From Hymenobacter daecheongensis DSM 21074 (lineage in GTDB: Bacteria; Bacteroidota; Bacteroidia; Cytophagales; Hymenobacteraceae), in the NCBI RefSeq assembly GCF_900141805.1, contig NZ_FQYN01000002.1:558001-622000 (forward strand): DNA of 64,000 nt, read 5' to 3'. Under the pieces are notes generated by a model. That model was given only the letters and a program-made list of their open reading frames with translations. It was not told where the DNA came from and did no database searches. Position numbers and translations under genes: made by a program. This document shows positions 30,702 through 38,689 of this stretch, piece by piece (position 1 is the first letter of the stretch; every line of letters begins with the position of its first letter).

Positions 30702-31490
30702 TTGAAGTACAAACGAATTCTGCTGAAGCTGAGCGGCGAGGCTCTGATGGGCCAGCAACAATACGGCATCGATGCCGAGCGCCTGATGCAGTACGCCGAG
30801 GAAATCAAGACGGCCGCGGCCACCGGCACGCAGGTTGCCGTGGTGATTGGCGGCGGCAACATCTTCCGGGGCGTGCAGGCCGAAGCCTTCGGCCTCGATC
30901 GGGTGCAGGGCGACTATATGGGTATGCTGGCCACCGTTATCAATTCGATGGCGCTGCAGAGTGCGCTGGAAAAAATCAACGTGAGCACGCGCCTGCTGTC
31001 GGGTGTCACCATTCAGCGCGTCTGCGAGCCGTACATCCGGCGGCGGGCGCTGCGCCACCTGGAAAAGGGCCGCGTGGTGATTTTCGGCGCCGGCATCGGC
31101 TCCCCGTATTTCACGACCGACTCGGCCGCTTCGCTGCGGGCCATTGAGATGGATGCCGACGTGGTGCTGAAAGGAACCCGCGTAGACGGCATCTATACCG
31201 CCGACCCCGAGAAGGACCCCACTGCCGTGCGCTACCCCGAAATCACCTTCGATGAGGTGATGGAGAAGAATCTGAGTGTGATGGACATGACGGCTTTCAC
31301 GCTGTGCAAGGAGAATAACCTGCCCATCATCGTGTTCGATATGAACAAGCCCGGCAACCTGCAGCGCCTGATCGATGGCGAGAAAGTGGGCACGCTCGTG
31401 ACCATGAATGCTAGTTCCGCAGCCCCGCTGCTCGACCCCAAGCACAGCAGCCTGCAGCCCGCCCTCGATACGCCAGCGGAGCAAGCGTAG
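30702..31490 (+). CDS. pyrH: UMP kinase
   Basis: PyrH phosphorylates UMP to UDP in pyrimidine nucleotide synthesis. The 262-residue protein begins [17 protein letters not shown] with a TTG start codon (30702); no ATG or GTG gives the family N-terminus. It has the GGGNIFRG loop and the [23 protein letters not shown] segment in parts. A tail of about 25 residues extends past the usual end. It sits directly upstream of frr, a very conserved pair. Confidence 0.95.
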   Translation: MKYKRILLKLSGEALMGQQQYGIDAERLMQYAEEIKTAAATGTQVAVVIGGGNIFRGVQAEAFGLDRVQGDYMGMLATVINSMALQSALEKINVSTRLLSGVTIQRVCEPYIRRRALRHLEKGRVVIFGAGIGSPYFTTDSAASLRAIEMDADVVLKGTRVDGIYTADPEKDPTAVRYPEITFDEVMEKNLSVMDMTAFTLCKENNLPIIVFDMNKPGNLQRLIDGEKVGTLVTMNASSAAPLLDPKHSSLQPALDTPAEQA

Positions 31491-31500
31491 AAATTTTAGG

Positions 31501-31580
31501 TGCTACGTCTTGAGTTTGACGTTCAAGACGCAGCATCATTTCACATTCAAAACTCAACTTTCAACACTTAACATTTTCAA
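31501..31580 (+). repeat. hairpin and 7-nt phased CA-rich tract between pyrH and frr
   Basis: The arms 31501-31513 and 31523-31535 (TGCTACGTCTTGA and TCAAGACGCAGCA) pair with one mismatch. After the hairpin, from about 31543 to 31580, comes a tract of units like TTCAAAA, CTCAACT, TTCAACA and CTTAACA that ends at the frr GTG start. It resembles one arm of the phased repeats seen elsewhere in the window. Confidence 0.6.
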
Positions 31581-31581
31581 A

Positions 31582-32145
31582 GTGGACGAGGAAATCCAGT
31601 TTTACCTGAGCGAGGCTGAAGAGTCAATGAGCAAGTCGCTGCAACATACCGGTTCGGAGTTGAGCCGCATCCGGGCAGGCAAGGCCTCGCCGGCCATGCT
31701 CGACAGCCTGCGGGTGGATTATTACGGCACGCCCACGCCCATTGCGCAGGTAGCCAACATCACTACGCCCGATGCCCGCACGCTGATGATTAAGCCCTGG
31801 GAGAAAAACATCATTGCCGAGGTGGTGAAAGCCATCAAGAACAGTGACCTGGGCCTCAACCCGCAGTCGGATGCCGAAGGAGTGCGCCTGAACATTCCGC
31901 CCATGACGCAGGAGCGCCGCAAGGAGCTGGTGAAGCAGGTGAAAAACGAAACCGAGCTGGGCAAAGTACGCATCCGCGGCATTCGCAAGGATGTGAACGA
32001 TTCGCTCCGCAAGCTGCTCAAAGACGGCGCCGCCGAAGATGCCATCAAGGATGCCGAAGCCAAAGTGCAGAAGACCACCGACAGCTACATCAGCAAAGTA
32101 GACGACCTGATGAGCAAGAAGGAAGTGGAAATCATGACCATCTGA
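31582..32145 (+). CDS. frr: ribosome recycling factor
   Basis: RRF splits post-termination ribosomes together with EF-G. The 187-residue protein has the usual length and motifs: a central LRVDYYGTPTPIAQVANI, then KPWEKNIIAEVVKAI and QERRKELVKQVK. The start is GTG at 31582 (VDEEIQFYLSEAEESM); the frame is open further upstream but codes for non-family sequence through a repeat. It follows pyrH by 91 bases. Confidence 0.96.
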   Translation: MDEEIQFYLSEAEESMSKSLQHTGSELSRIRAGKASPAMLDSLRVDYYGTPTPIAQVANITTPDARTLMIKPWEKNIIAEVVKAIKNSDLGLNPQSDAEGVRLNIPPMTQERRKELVKQVKNETELGKVRIRGIRKDVNDSLRKLLKDGAAEDAIKDAEAKVQKTTDSYISKVDDLMSKKEVEIMTI

Positions 32146-32152
32146 TTTCGGC

Positions 32153-32310
32153 TGTCATTGCGAGGAACGAAGCAATCCGTCCTCTGAAATATAAAAAGCC
32201 TTGATCAAACAGAAAGCCCTGACGTAGCGATACATCAGGGCTTCCTGTTTAATCAAGGTTCATCTTATTGTCCAGGACGGATTGCTTCGTCCTTCGTCCT
32301 CGCAATGACA
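32153..32310. repeat. nested triple palindrome between frr and nadD
   Basis: Three inverted repeats are nested. The outer arms are 32153-32183 and 32274-32310, identical except for a 6-base addition. The middle arms are 32199-32212 and 32245-32258, with one mismatch. The inner arms AAGCCCTGA (32214-32222) and TCAGGGCTT (32235-32243) are perfect. The element starts 8 bases after the frr stop codon and ends 8 bases before the nadD stop codon, so it could end both convergent transcripts. Confidence 0.85.
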
Positions 32311-32317
32311 GGTGGGT

Positions 32318-32914
32318 TTACTCGCGCCAGTAGGCATCACGCAGGATGCGGGCTTCTACGGGCTCGGGCACCAGGTAGCGGATGGACTTGCCGGCCCGCA
32401 CACAGTCGCGGATAAAGGTGGCGGAGATGTCGAGCAGCGGGGCATCTACCACGCGCACACCGGGGTGGGCGTTTACGTCGGTGGCATCTACGCCGGGCCG
32501 CGGGTACACGTACACTTCATGCTCGGCCAGGATGCGGTCGGCCTGTTTCCAGCGCGGCAGGCCGGGCAGGTTGTCTTCGCCCATGAGCAGCACAAAACGA
32601 TGGTCGGGGTGGCGGCGGGCCAGCTCATCGAGCGTGTCGATGGTGTAGCTGGGCTTGGGCATGTCGAACTCGATGTTCAGGGCGCGGAGTCGCTCATTGC
32701 CGACAATGGCCAGCTGCACCAGCTCGTAGCGTTTCTGCTCGGCCAGCATCTCCTGCCCTACCTTAAACGGGCTTTGGGGCGACACTACCAGCCACACCGC
32801 GTCCAGATCGGTGTGCGTGGCCATAAAGTGCGCCAGGATAAGGTGACCGGTATGAATGGGGTTGAAGGAGCCAAATAGCAGGCCCACCTTCGTGGCGCGG
32901 GACTCGTGGCTCAC
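32318..32914 (-). CDS. nadD: nicotinate-nucleotide adenylyltransferase
   Basis: NadD joins nicotinate mononucleotide and ATP to deaminoNAD in NAD synthesis. The 198-residue protein has the nucleotidyltransferase motif GSFNPIHTGHL near the N-terminus, the DMPKPSYTIDTL segment and the C-terminal ISATFIRDCVRAGKSIRYLVP (ISSTxIR-like). The GTG start at 32914 overlaps the gmk stop codon (GTGA), which suggests coupled translation. Confidence 0.96.
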   Translation of the reverse strand: MSHESRATKVGLLFGSFNPIHTGHLILAHFMATHTDLDAVWLVVSPQSPFKVGQEMLAEQKRYELVQLAIVGNERLRALNIEFDMPKPSYTIDTLDELARRHPDHRFVLLMGEDNLPGLPRWKQADRILAEHEVYVYPRPGVDATDVNAHPGVRVVDAPLLDISATFIRDCVRAGKSIRYLVPEPVEARILRDAYWRE

Positions 32915-33495
32915 AGAATGGCCGATTCGGCAGTAATGAAGTCGCGCACCAGCTTTTCGGCCTGGGCAGTGGCGTGGTCGAGGTCATCGTTGATGACGGT
33001 CACGTCGAAGCGGTCTTCAAAGGTTAGCTCAAAATTGGCTTTGTAGAGCCGGGCCGAGATGCTGGCCGCCGAATCGGTGGCGCGGGTACGCAGGCGCTCC
33101 TCCAGAATTTCGAGGGACGGCGGCTTCACGAACACCGCCAGCGCGCGGTCCTTGTAGAATTCCTTGATGCTGAGGCCGCCCTTCACGTCAACATCAAGCA
33201 CGGCGTGCTTGCCGCTTTCCCAGATGCGCTCTATTTCTTCTTTAAGCGTGCCGTAAAAGGCCCCTTCGTACACTTCTTCCCACTCCACGAAGGCATCGTG
33301 CCGGATTTTCTCCTGGAACTCCTGCACCGAAATGAAGTAGTAGTCCTTCCCGTTGGCTTCGGTCCGGCCGCGCTTGTCGCGCGTACAGGCTGAAATAGAG
33401 AAGCTTAGCTCCGGAATACGATCCAGCAGCCGATGGACGATGGTGGTCTTGCCGGCCCCAGAAGGAGCCGAAAAAGCGATGATTTTACCCTGCAT
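32911..33495 (-). CDS. gmk: guanylate kinase
   Basis: Gmk phosphorylates GMP to GDP. The 194-residue protein has the P-loop APSGAGKTT, the GMP-binding region with SACTRDKRGRTEANGKDY, and DVDVKGGLSIKEFY. The length is normal. It is the third gene of a four-gene run: ECF sigma factor, anti-sigma factor, gmk, nadD. It overlaps nadD by four bases and lies 9 bases after the anti-sigma gene. Confidence 0.96.
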   Translation of the reverse strand: MQGKIIAFSAPSGAGKTTIVHRLLDRIPELSFSISACTRDKRGRTEANGKDYYFISVQEFQEKIRHDAFVEWEEVYEGAFYGTLKEEIERIWESGKHAVLDVDVKGGLSIKEFYKDRALAVFVKPPSLEILEERLRTRATDSAASISARLYKANFELTFEDRFDVTVINDDLDHATAQAEKLVRDFITAESAIL

Positions 33496-33504
33496 GGGGT
33501 AAAA

Positions 33505-33792
33505 TTAGGCCATTTCTGCTTGAAGCCGCGCTAAAATAGTTTGAGGCAAGGTAGCAGGGGCACCTTTGCGGCCCACTTTGGCAGCCAAGAAATCCACGAA
33601 GACGCGCTGCTTATCGATGCTGTCGAAGCACGGCGAGCAGTCTTTAGCGTGGTCCAGGAAGTAAGTTTCATCATCCGCACTAGGCTCCTGGCCTACGATG
33701 ATCTGGTCGAGAATTGTGTTCACGCGTTCACAGTCAGGTCCTTCGGCAGAAGAAGCGTTCTGGTTGGTTGATGTAGTAGTAGTGTGTTCCAT
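33505..33792 (-). CDS. zinc-finger (ZAS-type) anti-sigma factor, predicted
   Basis: This 95-residue soluble protein carries the Hx3Cx2C motif (HAKDCSPC, about residues 48-55) typical of zinc-binding anti-sigma domains, plus a conserved helix before it (CERVNTILDQIIVG). It has no membrane segment. It is encoded 28 bases downstream of an ECF sigma factor gene, its likely partner. The assignment rests on motif and position. Confidence 0.7.
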   Translation of the reverse strand: MEHTTTTSTNQNASSAEGPDCERVNTILDQIIVGQEPSADDETYFLDHAKDCSPCFDSIDKQRVFVDFLAAKVGRKGAPATLPQTILARLQAEMA

Positions 33793-33820
33793 AGCCGGGC
33801 CGGTTTACAAGCAGTGATTT

Positions 33821-34459
33821 TTATTCGTTGTCGTCCTCAACATCGGTGCCATCGGTATCGTTACCATAGCCCATCGATTTTGCGTATTTTTCTAGCTTAT
33901 CCTTCAGGAAGTTGCGGGCCCGGTGCAGACGGGAGCGCACGGTTCCGATGGGAATATCCAGCACTTTGGCCATCTCCTCGTAAGTGAACCCTTCCAGGTC
34001 GCAGAGGATAATGACGGTGCGAAAATCCACGGGCAGCGAGTTCAGAGCGCTGGCCACCTCATCACCGATAAGGTCGCGCACGGACTGTTGGCGCATATCC
34101 GACGAAGTGCTACCCGCGTCGCCGTCGGCCTCCACGTCTTCCGTATTGTAGTAGCCCTCTATTTCGCTGTAGTCTACTTTAGCGGGCTGCTTGCTTTTCT
34201 TCCGAAAGTCGTTGATAAACGAGTTTTTCAGGATGCGGAACAGCCATGCTTTGGCGTTGGTTCCCTGCTCGAAGTACTCAAAAAAGCGGTAGGCCTTCAG
34301 GTACGTCTCCTGGACGAGGTCGTTGGCATCGTCTTCATCGAGGGTAAGACGGAAGGCAAAGTTGTACAGAGAGTCGAGAACAGGCATTAATTCCGCCTGA
34401 AACCGGCGGTCTTTCTCCTCTTTGCTCAACTTAGGAACCCGTTCGGGGGAGTCGCTCAT
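33821..34459 (-). CDS. ECF-type RNA polymerase sigma factor (sigma-70 family)
   Basis: The 212-residue protein has region 2 (LYNFAFRLTLDEDDANDLVQETYLKAYRF in parts; AWLFRILKNSFINDFRKK) and region 4 (SLPVDFRTVIILCDLEGFTYEEMAKVLDIPIGTVRSRLHRAR in parts, with the helix-turn-helix). An acidic linker (DVEADGDAG) separates them. The C-terminus is also acidic. A -7 element (34511-34518) of the housekeeping type precedes it. The next gene is a predicted ZAS anti-sigma factor. Confidence 0.93.
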   Translation of the reverse strand: MSDSPERVPKLSKEEKDRRFQAELMPVLDSLYNFAFRLTLDEDDANDLVQETYLKAYRFFEYFEQGTNAKAWLFRILKNSFINDFRKKSKQPAKVDYSEIEGYYNTEDVEADGDAGSTSSDMRQQSVRDLIGDEVASALNSLPVDFRTVIILCDLEGFTYEEMAKVLDIPIGTVRSRLHRARNFLKDKLEKYAKSMGYGNDTDGTDVEDDNE

Positions 34460-34510
34460 GGACGCTGGAAATTGCGGCTATCGTTGGACGAATATAGACA
34501 GCCGTGTAAA

Positions 34511-34518
34511 CAAATGTA
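34511..34518 (-). promoter_or_regulatory. -7 promoter element of the sigma/anti-sigma/gmk/nadD run
   Basis: The minus strand reads TACATTTG, an exact TAnnTTTG match, 52 bases upstream of the sigma factor ATG. No TTG at -33 was found. It lies in the short gap after the O-antigen ligase stop codon. Confidence 0.5.
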
Positions 34519-34527
34519 CAGATTATA

Positions 34528-35823
34528 CTACGCAGCCCGCGCTGGGGTTGGCGGCGTGGGCTGGCTGCTCCGCTCGGTAGCCACAATCAGGAAGCCGTAG
34601 AGAAACACGAACAGGTTGAACCCGATCTGCAGCTCCAGCAGCGAATCGACCAGCATAGCCGTGCCCAGTATCAGCAGGAAATGTCCTACGTACGGATTGC
34701 GGCGCTGGCTGGGTTGCGCCAGCGGCCCCAGCAAGACCAGCAGCCACAGAAATACCCCCGTGATTCCACCGCTAATCAGGTAGTGCAGATACTGGTTATG
34801 AATCATCACCCTATTTTCGGGGCGGATGCCGAAATCCTGATATTCGTACTGCCGCATCATGGCATCGTAGGCATCGGCGGCCCCTACGCCCAGCCAGGGG
34901 TTGTTGGTGGCAATGGTGCGGGCCGTTTCCCAGGCGGCCAGCCGCCTGGCCACGGAGTAGTTGTTCAGGTCGCGGCCTTGCTGGAATTGCTCGATGTCGT
35001 AGAGCGTGTTTGTGACCCGCTCGCGCACCGATGGCAATGCCCGGTAAGCCAGCAGCGGGCCACCGGCCAACAGCAGTAGCAGGGCCAGACTGATGAGTAG
35101 CTGCCGGCGCACCAGCAGAAAATAAACCGCATCAGCCAGCAGCATCACATAGAAAACCAGCAAGCCAGTGCGATAGGCCAGCACATGCAGCACGATGGCC
35201 GCCGTAGCCGCCGAGGCCAGCAAAAGCCCACGCCATATTGGCGTAGCCCATTGGCTGCGGCTCAAAAGCAGGCCAAAATAGAAGGCCAGGGCCAGCATAA
35301 TGCTGAAGTGAATGTGGAAGATGCGGGTGATGGAAGGCAGATTCTGGCCCACGTTGATCAGGCTGATGAACCCGGCCGGATCCAGCAGGTAACGCCCGAG
35401 CGTGGCCGCGCCAACAAGGGCCAGCCCCACTACGAACAGCACGCCGACCCCAAACCGCTGCCGGCCACTCAGCGGGACGGCCAAAGCGAAGGCCAGCGGC
35501 ACCCCGATAAGCGGCAATTGGCGGTACAGCTCGTGCCGCCACACGTCCCAGGCCGTAGTGTAGAAGCCGCTCAGCAGCAATAAGCCATACAGCAAAGCCA
35601 GCAACCAGACGCTGCTGCTGCGCAGCCAGCCCGGCACGGCTTGGCGCAGCTGCGGGTTGGCCAGCGCTGCCGCCACGCCCACCAGCGGACTAATGGCCAC
35701 CAAGGCCCGGGCCGCCAGCAGGCCCACTACGCCCGCCACACAGGCCAGCAGTAGCAGGTATTGCGACAGGCGGCCATCGGCGTAGGCTTGCCGAAAGACA
35801 CTGGCCGGCGAATTTGACATCAT
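34528..35823 (-). CDS. O-antigen ligase/polymerase family membrane protein
   Basis: The 431-residue protein has about twelve hydrophobic segments and a large loop with NNYSVARRLAAWE, NPWLGVGAADAYD and the IHNQYLHYL motif, matching the Wzy_C/ligase family. It would attach or polymerise lipid-linked glycan at the periplasmic face. Two adjacent ATG codons (35823 and 35820) could start it. It lies 27 bases after a family 9 glycosyltransferase gene in what looks like one LPS-core operon. It is a paralogue of the gene at 7635-8915. Confidence 0.87.
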   Translation of the reverse strand: MMSNSPASVFRQAYADGRLSQYLLLLACVAGVVGLLAARALVAISPLVGVAAALANPQLRQAVPGWLRSSSVWLLALLYGLLLLSGFYTTAWDVWRHELYRQLPLIGVPLAFALAVPLSGRQRFGVGVLFVVGLALVGAATLGRYLLDPAGFISLINVGQNLPSITRIFHIHFSIMLALAFYFGLLLSRSQWATPIWRGLLLASAATAAIVLHVLAYRTGLLVFYVMLLADAVYFLLVRRQLLISLALLLLLAGGPLLAYRALPSVRERVTNTLYDIEQFQQGRDLNNYSVARRLAAWETARTIATNNPWLGVGAADAYDAMMRQYEYQDFGIRPENRVMIHNQYLHYLISGGITGVFLWLLVLLGPLAQPSQRRNPYVGHFLLILGTAMLVDSLLELQIGFNLFVFLYGFLIVATERSSQPTPPTPARAA

Positions 35824-35850
35824 ACTACAGCAATGATAAAGCAGAAAAAA

Positions 35851-36891
35851 TCAGGATGCTACCGGCGGCAAGGGCTGCCAGAGCGCAATGCGGCTGAGCA
35901 CCTGGGCTGGCTCAATGGCCTTAATACAGCTGCAGGAAGCCGGCTGCTGGCGGCAATCGGAACAGTCGGGCCGGTTGAAAACCAGGTACTCGGCGTGCGG
36001 GCCCAGCGGAGCCCAGCGGCCGGGATGCGTGGGCCGCATGGGCGGATACAGGCCCAGGACATGACGGCCCAGCGCGGCGGCCAAATGCAGCGGACCGGTG
36101 CTATTGGCCACCAGCCCATCGGCGGCGGCAATGAAGGCAAGCAGCTGCGGCAGCGAAAGCCGGCCGGTGAGGTTGGCGGCCAGCGCGGCGGCGTGCTCCG
36201 TCAGCCAGGGGCGCAGCTCCTCCCCTTCCGCCGCCGTGCCGGTGATGAAGACGCGGTGCCCGGCCTGGTGCAGCAGCCGCACCAAAGTGCCGAAATGAGC
36301 CAGGCCCCACTCCCGGGCACTACCGCGGCTGCGCGGGTGCAGAATGACGTTGAGCTGGCCGGGTTGCCGGGCCCGCAGCAGCTGAGCTAGGTCCGGAGGA
36401 AGGACGGCGGCCGGCTGCAGGCGTACCAGCGGCACTATTTCCGGCAGGGGCAGCGTAACAGTCAGGCCCAAGGGGCGAAGCAGCGCCAGGTTCAGCTGCG
36501 CCTCGTGTAGCGGCGATTCGCGCCGGCTGAGCGCCACCAGCCGGTTGCAGGTGAGCCAGTGAAACCAGCGGTTGCGGGTGCCAATACGGCTTGGAATGCC
36601 CGCCTTTTGAGCCAGCCGCGCCACCTGCTTGTTGGGAAACACATGGACAATAGCCTCGGCCTGCTGCTGACGAAGCATGGTTACCTGCTCCGCTTCAGGC
36701 AGCTTCAGCAGGTCGTCGAAGTTCAGAAAAGCGTCTATCCAGGGGCATGCTTCGGCTACGGCCTGGGTGTAGGTGCGCCCCAGCAGTACCACGCGACAAC
36801 CGGGAAACATACGCTTGAGCTGGCCGCAGACGGGCAGCGTGAGTACCACGTCGCCGATGGCATCGGTACGGCTGACCAGAAATGTTCTCAT
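35851..36891 (-). CDS. family 9 glycosyltransferase (heptosyltransferase-like)
   Basis: This enzyme probably adds a heptose or similar sugar to the LPS core in the cytoplasm. The 346-residue protein starts MRTFLVSRTDAIGDVVLTLP, the typical GT9 N-terminus, and has the later LILHPRSRGSAREW-like segment and the ADGLVANSTGPLHLAAALGRHVLGLYPP block in parts. Near the C-terminus CSDCRQQPASCSC is cysteine-rich. The frame is open upstream to 37242, but that part overlaps the next gene and is not family-like. The chosen ATG overlaps the GT2 stop codon by four bases. Confidence 0.9.
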   Translation of the reverse strand: MRTFLVSRTDAIGDVVLTLPVCGQLKRMFPGCRVVLLGRTYTQAVAEACPWIDAFLNFDDLLKLPEAEQVTMLRQQQAEAIVHVFPNKQVARLAQKAGIPSRIGTRNRWFHWLTCNRLVALSRRESPLHEAQLNLALLRPLGLTVTLPLPEIVPLVRLQPAAVLPPDLAQLLRARQPGQLNVILHPRSRGSAREWGLAHFGTLVRLLHQAGHRVFITGTAAEGEELRPWLTEHAAALAANLTGRLSLPQLLAFIAAADGLVANSTGPLHLAAALGRHVLGLYPPMRPTHPGRWAPLGPHAEYLVFNRPDCSDCRQQPASCSCIKAIEPAQVLSRIALWQPLPPVAS

Positions 36892-37661
36892 TCGGCAGCA
36901 GTTGGAATAGCCGGCAGCGTGCGCAGCTTGGCGAATTTCAGAAACACGCCCCAGGCCGAAATACCGGCAATGCACAGCCCCGCGAAACCATCGAGCAAGC
37001 CCAGCCGAAAAAAGTAGCCGTGCACGAATTTCCAGAGCGGCTTGAGCAGCAGGTGAAACAGCGTGACGCGCCGCTTGCCGCGCAATGCCAGCTCGGCGGC
37101 CGCAATACTGGTAAAGCGGTTGAGCTGGCTGACGTGCTGCTCGACGGAATAGTAAGAATAGTGGAGTAGGTCGCCGGCAAGGCTCCCAACGCTCTGACCG
37201 GCGGCCACTTCGTAGCGCTCGTGCAGTAGCAGGCCCTGCCACTGGCCCTGGCGGCGGTCGTAGAGGCGCAGCTTGCGGTCGGGATACCAGCCGCCGTGCC
37301 GCACCCAGGTGCCGCAGTAATTGGTGAGGCGGGCCAGCGTGTAGCCGGCGTGCTGCCAGTCGGCTTTGGCGGCCCGGATGCTCTGGCGCAGCTCTTCGGT
37401 CAGCACTTCGTCAGCATCGAGCTGCAGCACATGGTCATATTGAGCGGCAGCGGTAGCATAGTTCTTTTGCTCTACATAACCCTCAAAGGCGTGCTGAACG
37501 ACGCGGACTCCGAACTGGCGGCAGATTTCCACGGTGCGGTCGGTGGAGAAGCTGTCCACTACCAGTACCTCGTCGGCCACACCCTGCGCTGCGGCGAGGC
37601 AGCGGGCAATGTTGGCTTCTTCGTTGAAGGTGATGATGACGACGGAGAGAGGAACGGGCAT
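36888..37661 (-). CDS. family 2 glycosyltransferase (WaaE/KdtX-like)
   Basis: The 257-residue protein has the GT-A fold motifs SVVIITFNEEANIARCL, VLVVDSFSTDRTVEI and LQLDADEVLTEEL, the set seen in LPS core glucosyltransferases of the WaaE type. The C-terminus has one or two hydrophobic segments (LLDGFAGLCIAGISAWGVFL). In-frame ATG codons at 37682 and 37700 are also possible; the ATG at 37661 fits the family start. A near-consensus GATATTTG element lies at 37670-37677. It is the first gene of the GT2-GT9-ligase run. Confidence 0.88.
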   Translation of the reverse strand: MPVPLSVVIITFNEEANIARCLAAAQGVADEVLVVDSFSTDRTVEICRQFGVRVVQHAFEGYVEQKNYATAAAQYDHVLQLDADEVLTEELRQSIRAAKADWQHAGYTLARLTNYCGTWVRHGGWYPDRKLRLYDRRQGQWQGLLLHERYEVAAGQSVGSLAGDLLHYSYYSVEQHVSQLNRFTSIAAAELALRGKRRVTLFHLLLKPLWKFVHGYFFRLGLLDGFAGLCIAGISAWGVFLKFAKLRTLPAIPTAAE

Positions 37662-37976
37662 AGAGGGTGCAAATATCGACATTCGCAGGCTCCTCACCAT
37701 CTCTATTCCATATCAGTAGAAAAGGCTTTTTCATCATAAGGTCTTTTGCGTTTCCTGCTTCATTTAAAACGATTAGGAGAGTACTCAAAAATATATCCCT
37801 ACTTTGATGCAGTTTTAGGTCTTGGCAGTATTGATCGGGCATTGTTCACTAATTTCTTGTAGATGCTTCAGCGGCTAAAAGGCCTAATTAGTGGTCATAA
37901 CTTGCACCTTGTGTAACACTTTTCATAATAACGGTAATCCGAATCTGGTTTCCATACAATTCGCACCTTAGCACTA

Positions 37977-38633
37977 ATGAATTACAATCGTATATATCAG
38001 TATAGATTTCAGAATACTAATGCAGCCAAAAAGCAAGTCGTCTGGACTGAGTTAGCTACATGGCTCTACAATGGCTACCTCAACCGTCCACAAAGTGTGT
38101 TGGACCCAGCTGGTGGCTTGTGCGAGTTTATTAATGCCATACCAGCCGCCGAAAAATGGACTATAGATCTAGAAGCAGACTTCATTCGCAAGCATGCCGC
38201 ACCCAATGTAAACATACAAGTAGGCAATAACCTAGAGGTCGATATTCCACAAAATCACTTCGACGCAGTATTTATTTCCAACTTCTTAGAGCATCTAAAC
38301 ACTCAGGTGCAAGTAGCCGCTTTGCTAGGCCGGATGTATGCTAGCATGAAGAAAGGCGGGCGCATCGTCGTTATGGGTCCTAACTTTCGACACACTTATA
38401 AGGAATATTTCGACTTCGCAGACCATACTGTCATCCTGACTGAGATGGGCGTCGCTGAACACTTGTATGGCGCAGGGTTCAAGATTATCAAAATCATCGA
38501 CAAATTTCTTCCTCTTTCCTTTCGTAGCGGTGGCTATCTGCCTGTCACCTCCCTCACGGTGAAAACCTACCTGAACATTTCGCTGGCTTGGCGGATAATG
38601 GGAAAGCAGTTTCTGGTAGTTGCCGAGAAATAA
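37977..38633 (+). CDS. class I SAM-dependent methyltransferase (methyltransferase type 11-like)
   Basis: The 218-residue protein has the Rossmann-type pattern: a glycine-containing first loop in VLDPAGGLCEFINAIP, the acidic end of strand 2 in TIDLEADF, and VFISNFLEHL before the fifth strand, the motif typical of Methyltransf_11. A C-terminal part with YLPVTSLTVKTYL follows. The substrate is unknown; its place beside LPS genes hints at glycan or lipid modification. The gene and its 5' region are clearly more AT-rich than its neighbours, which suggests transfer. It is flanked by a shared terminator with ahcY. Confidence 0.75.
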   Translation: MNYNRIYQYRFQNTNAAKKQVVWTELATWLYNGYLNRPQSVLDPAGGLCEFINAIPAAEKWTIDLEADFIRKHAAPNVNIQVGNNLEVDIPQNHFDAVFISNFLEHLNTQVQVAALLGRMYASMKKGGRIVVMGPNFRHTYKEYFDFADHTVILTEMGVAEHLYGAGFKIIKIIDKFLPLSFRSGGYLPVTSLTVKTYLNISLAWRIMGKQFLVVAEK

Positions 38634-38665
38634 AATCCCCTTCCGACGAATCAGAAGAGGATTTT
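38632..38665. terminator. bidirectional terminator between the methyltransferase gene and ahcY
   Basis: The arms AAAATCCCCTTC (38632-38643) and GAAGAGGATTTT (38654-38665) pair with one mismatch around a 10-base loop. The left arm overlaps the methyltransferase stop codon. A/T runs on both sides make it usable in both directions. Confidence 0.75.
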
Positions 38666-38689
38666 ATTAGCTAAACACACGTCTGTGAC

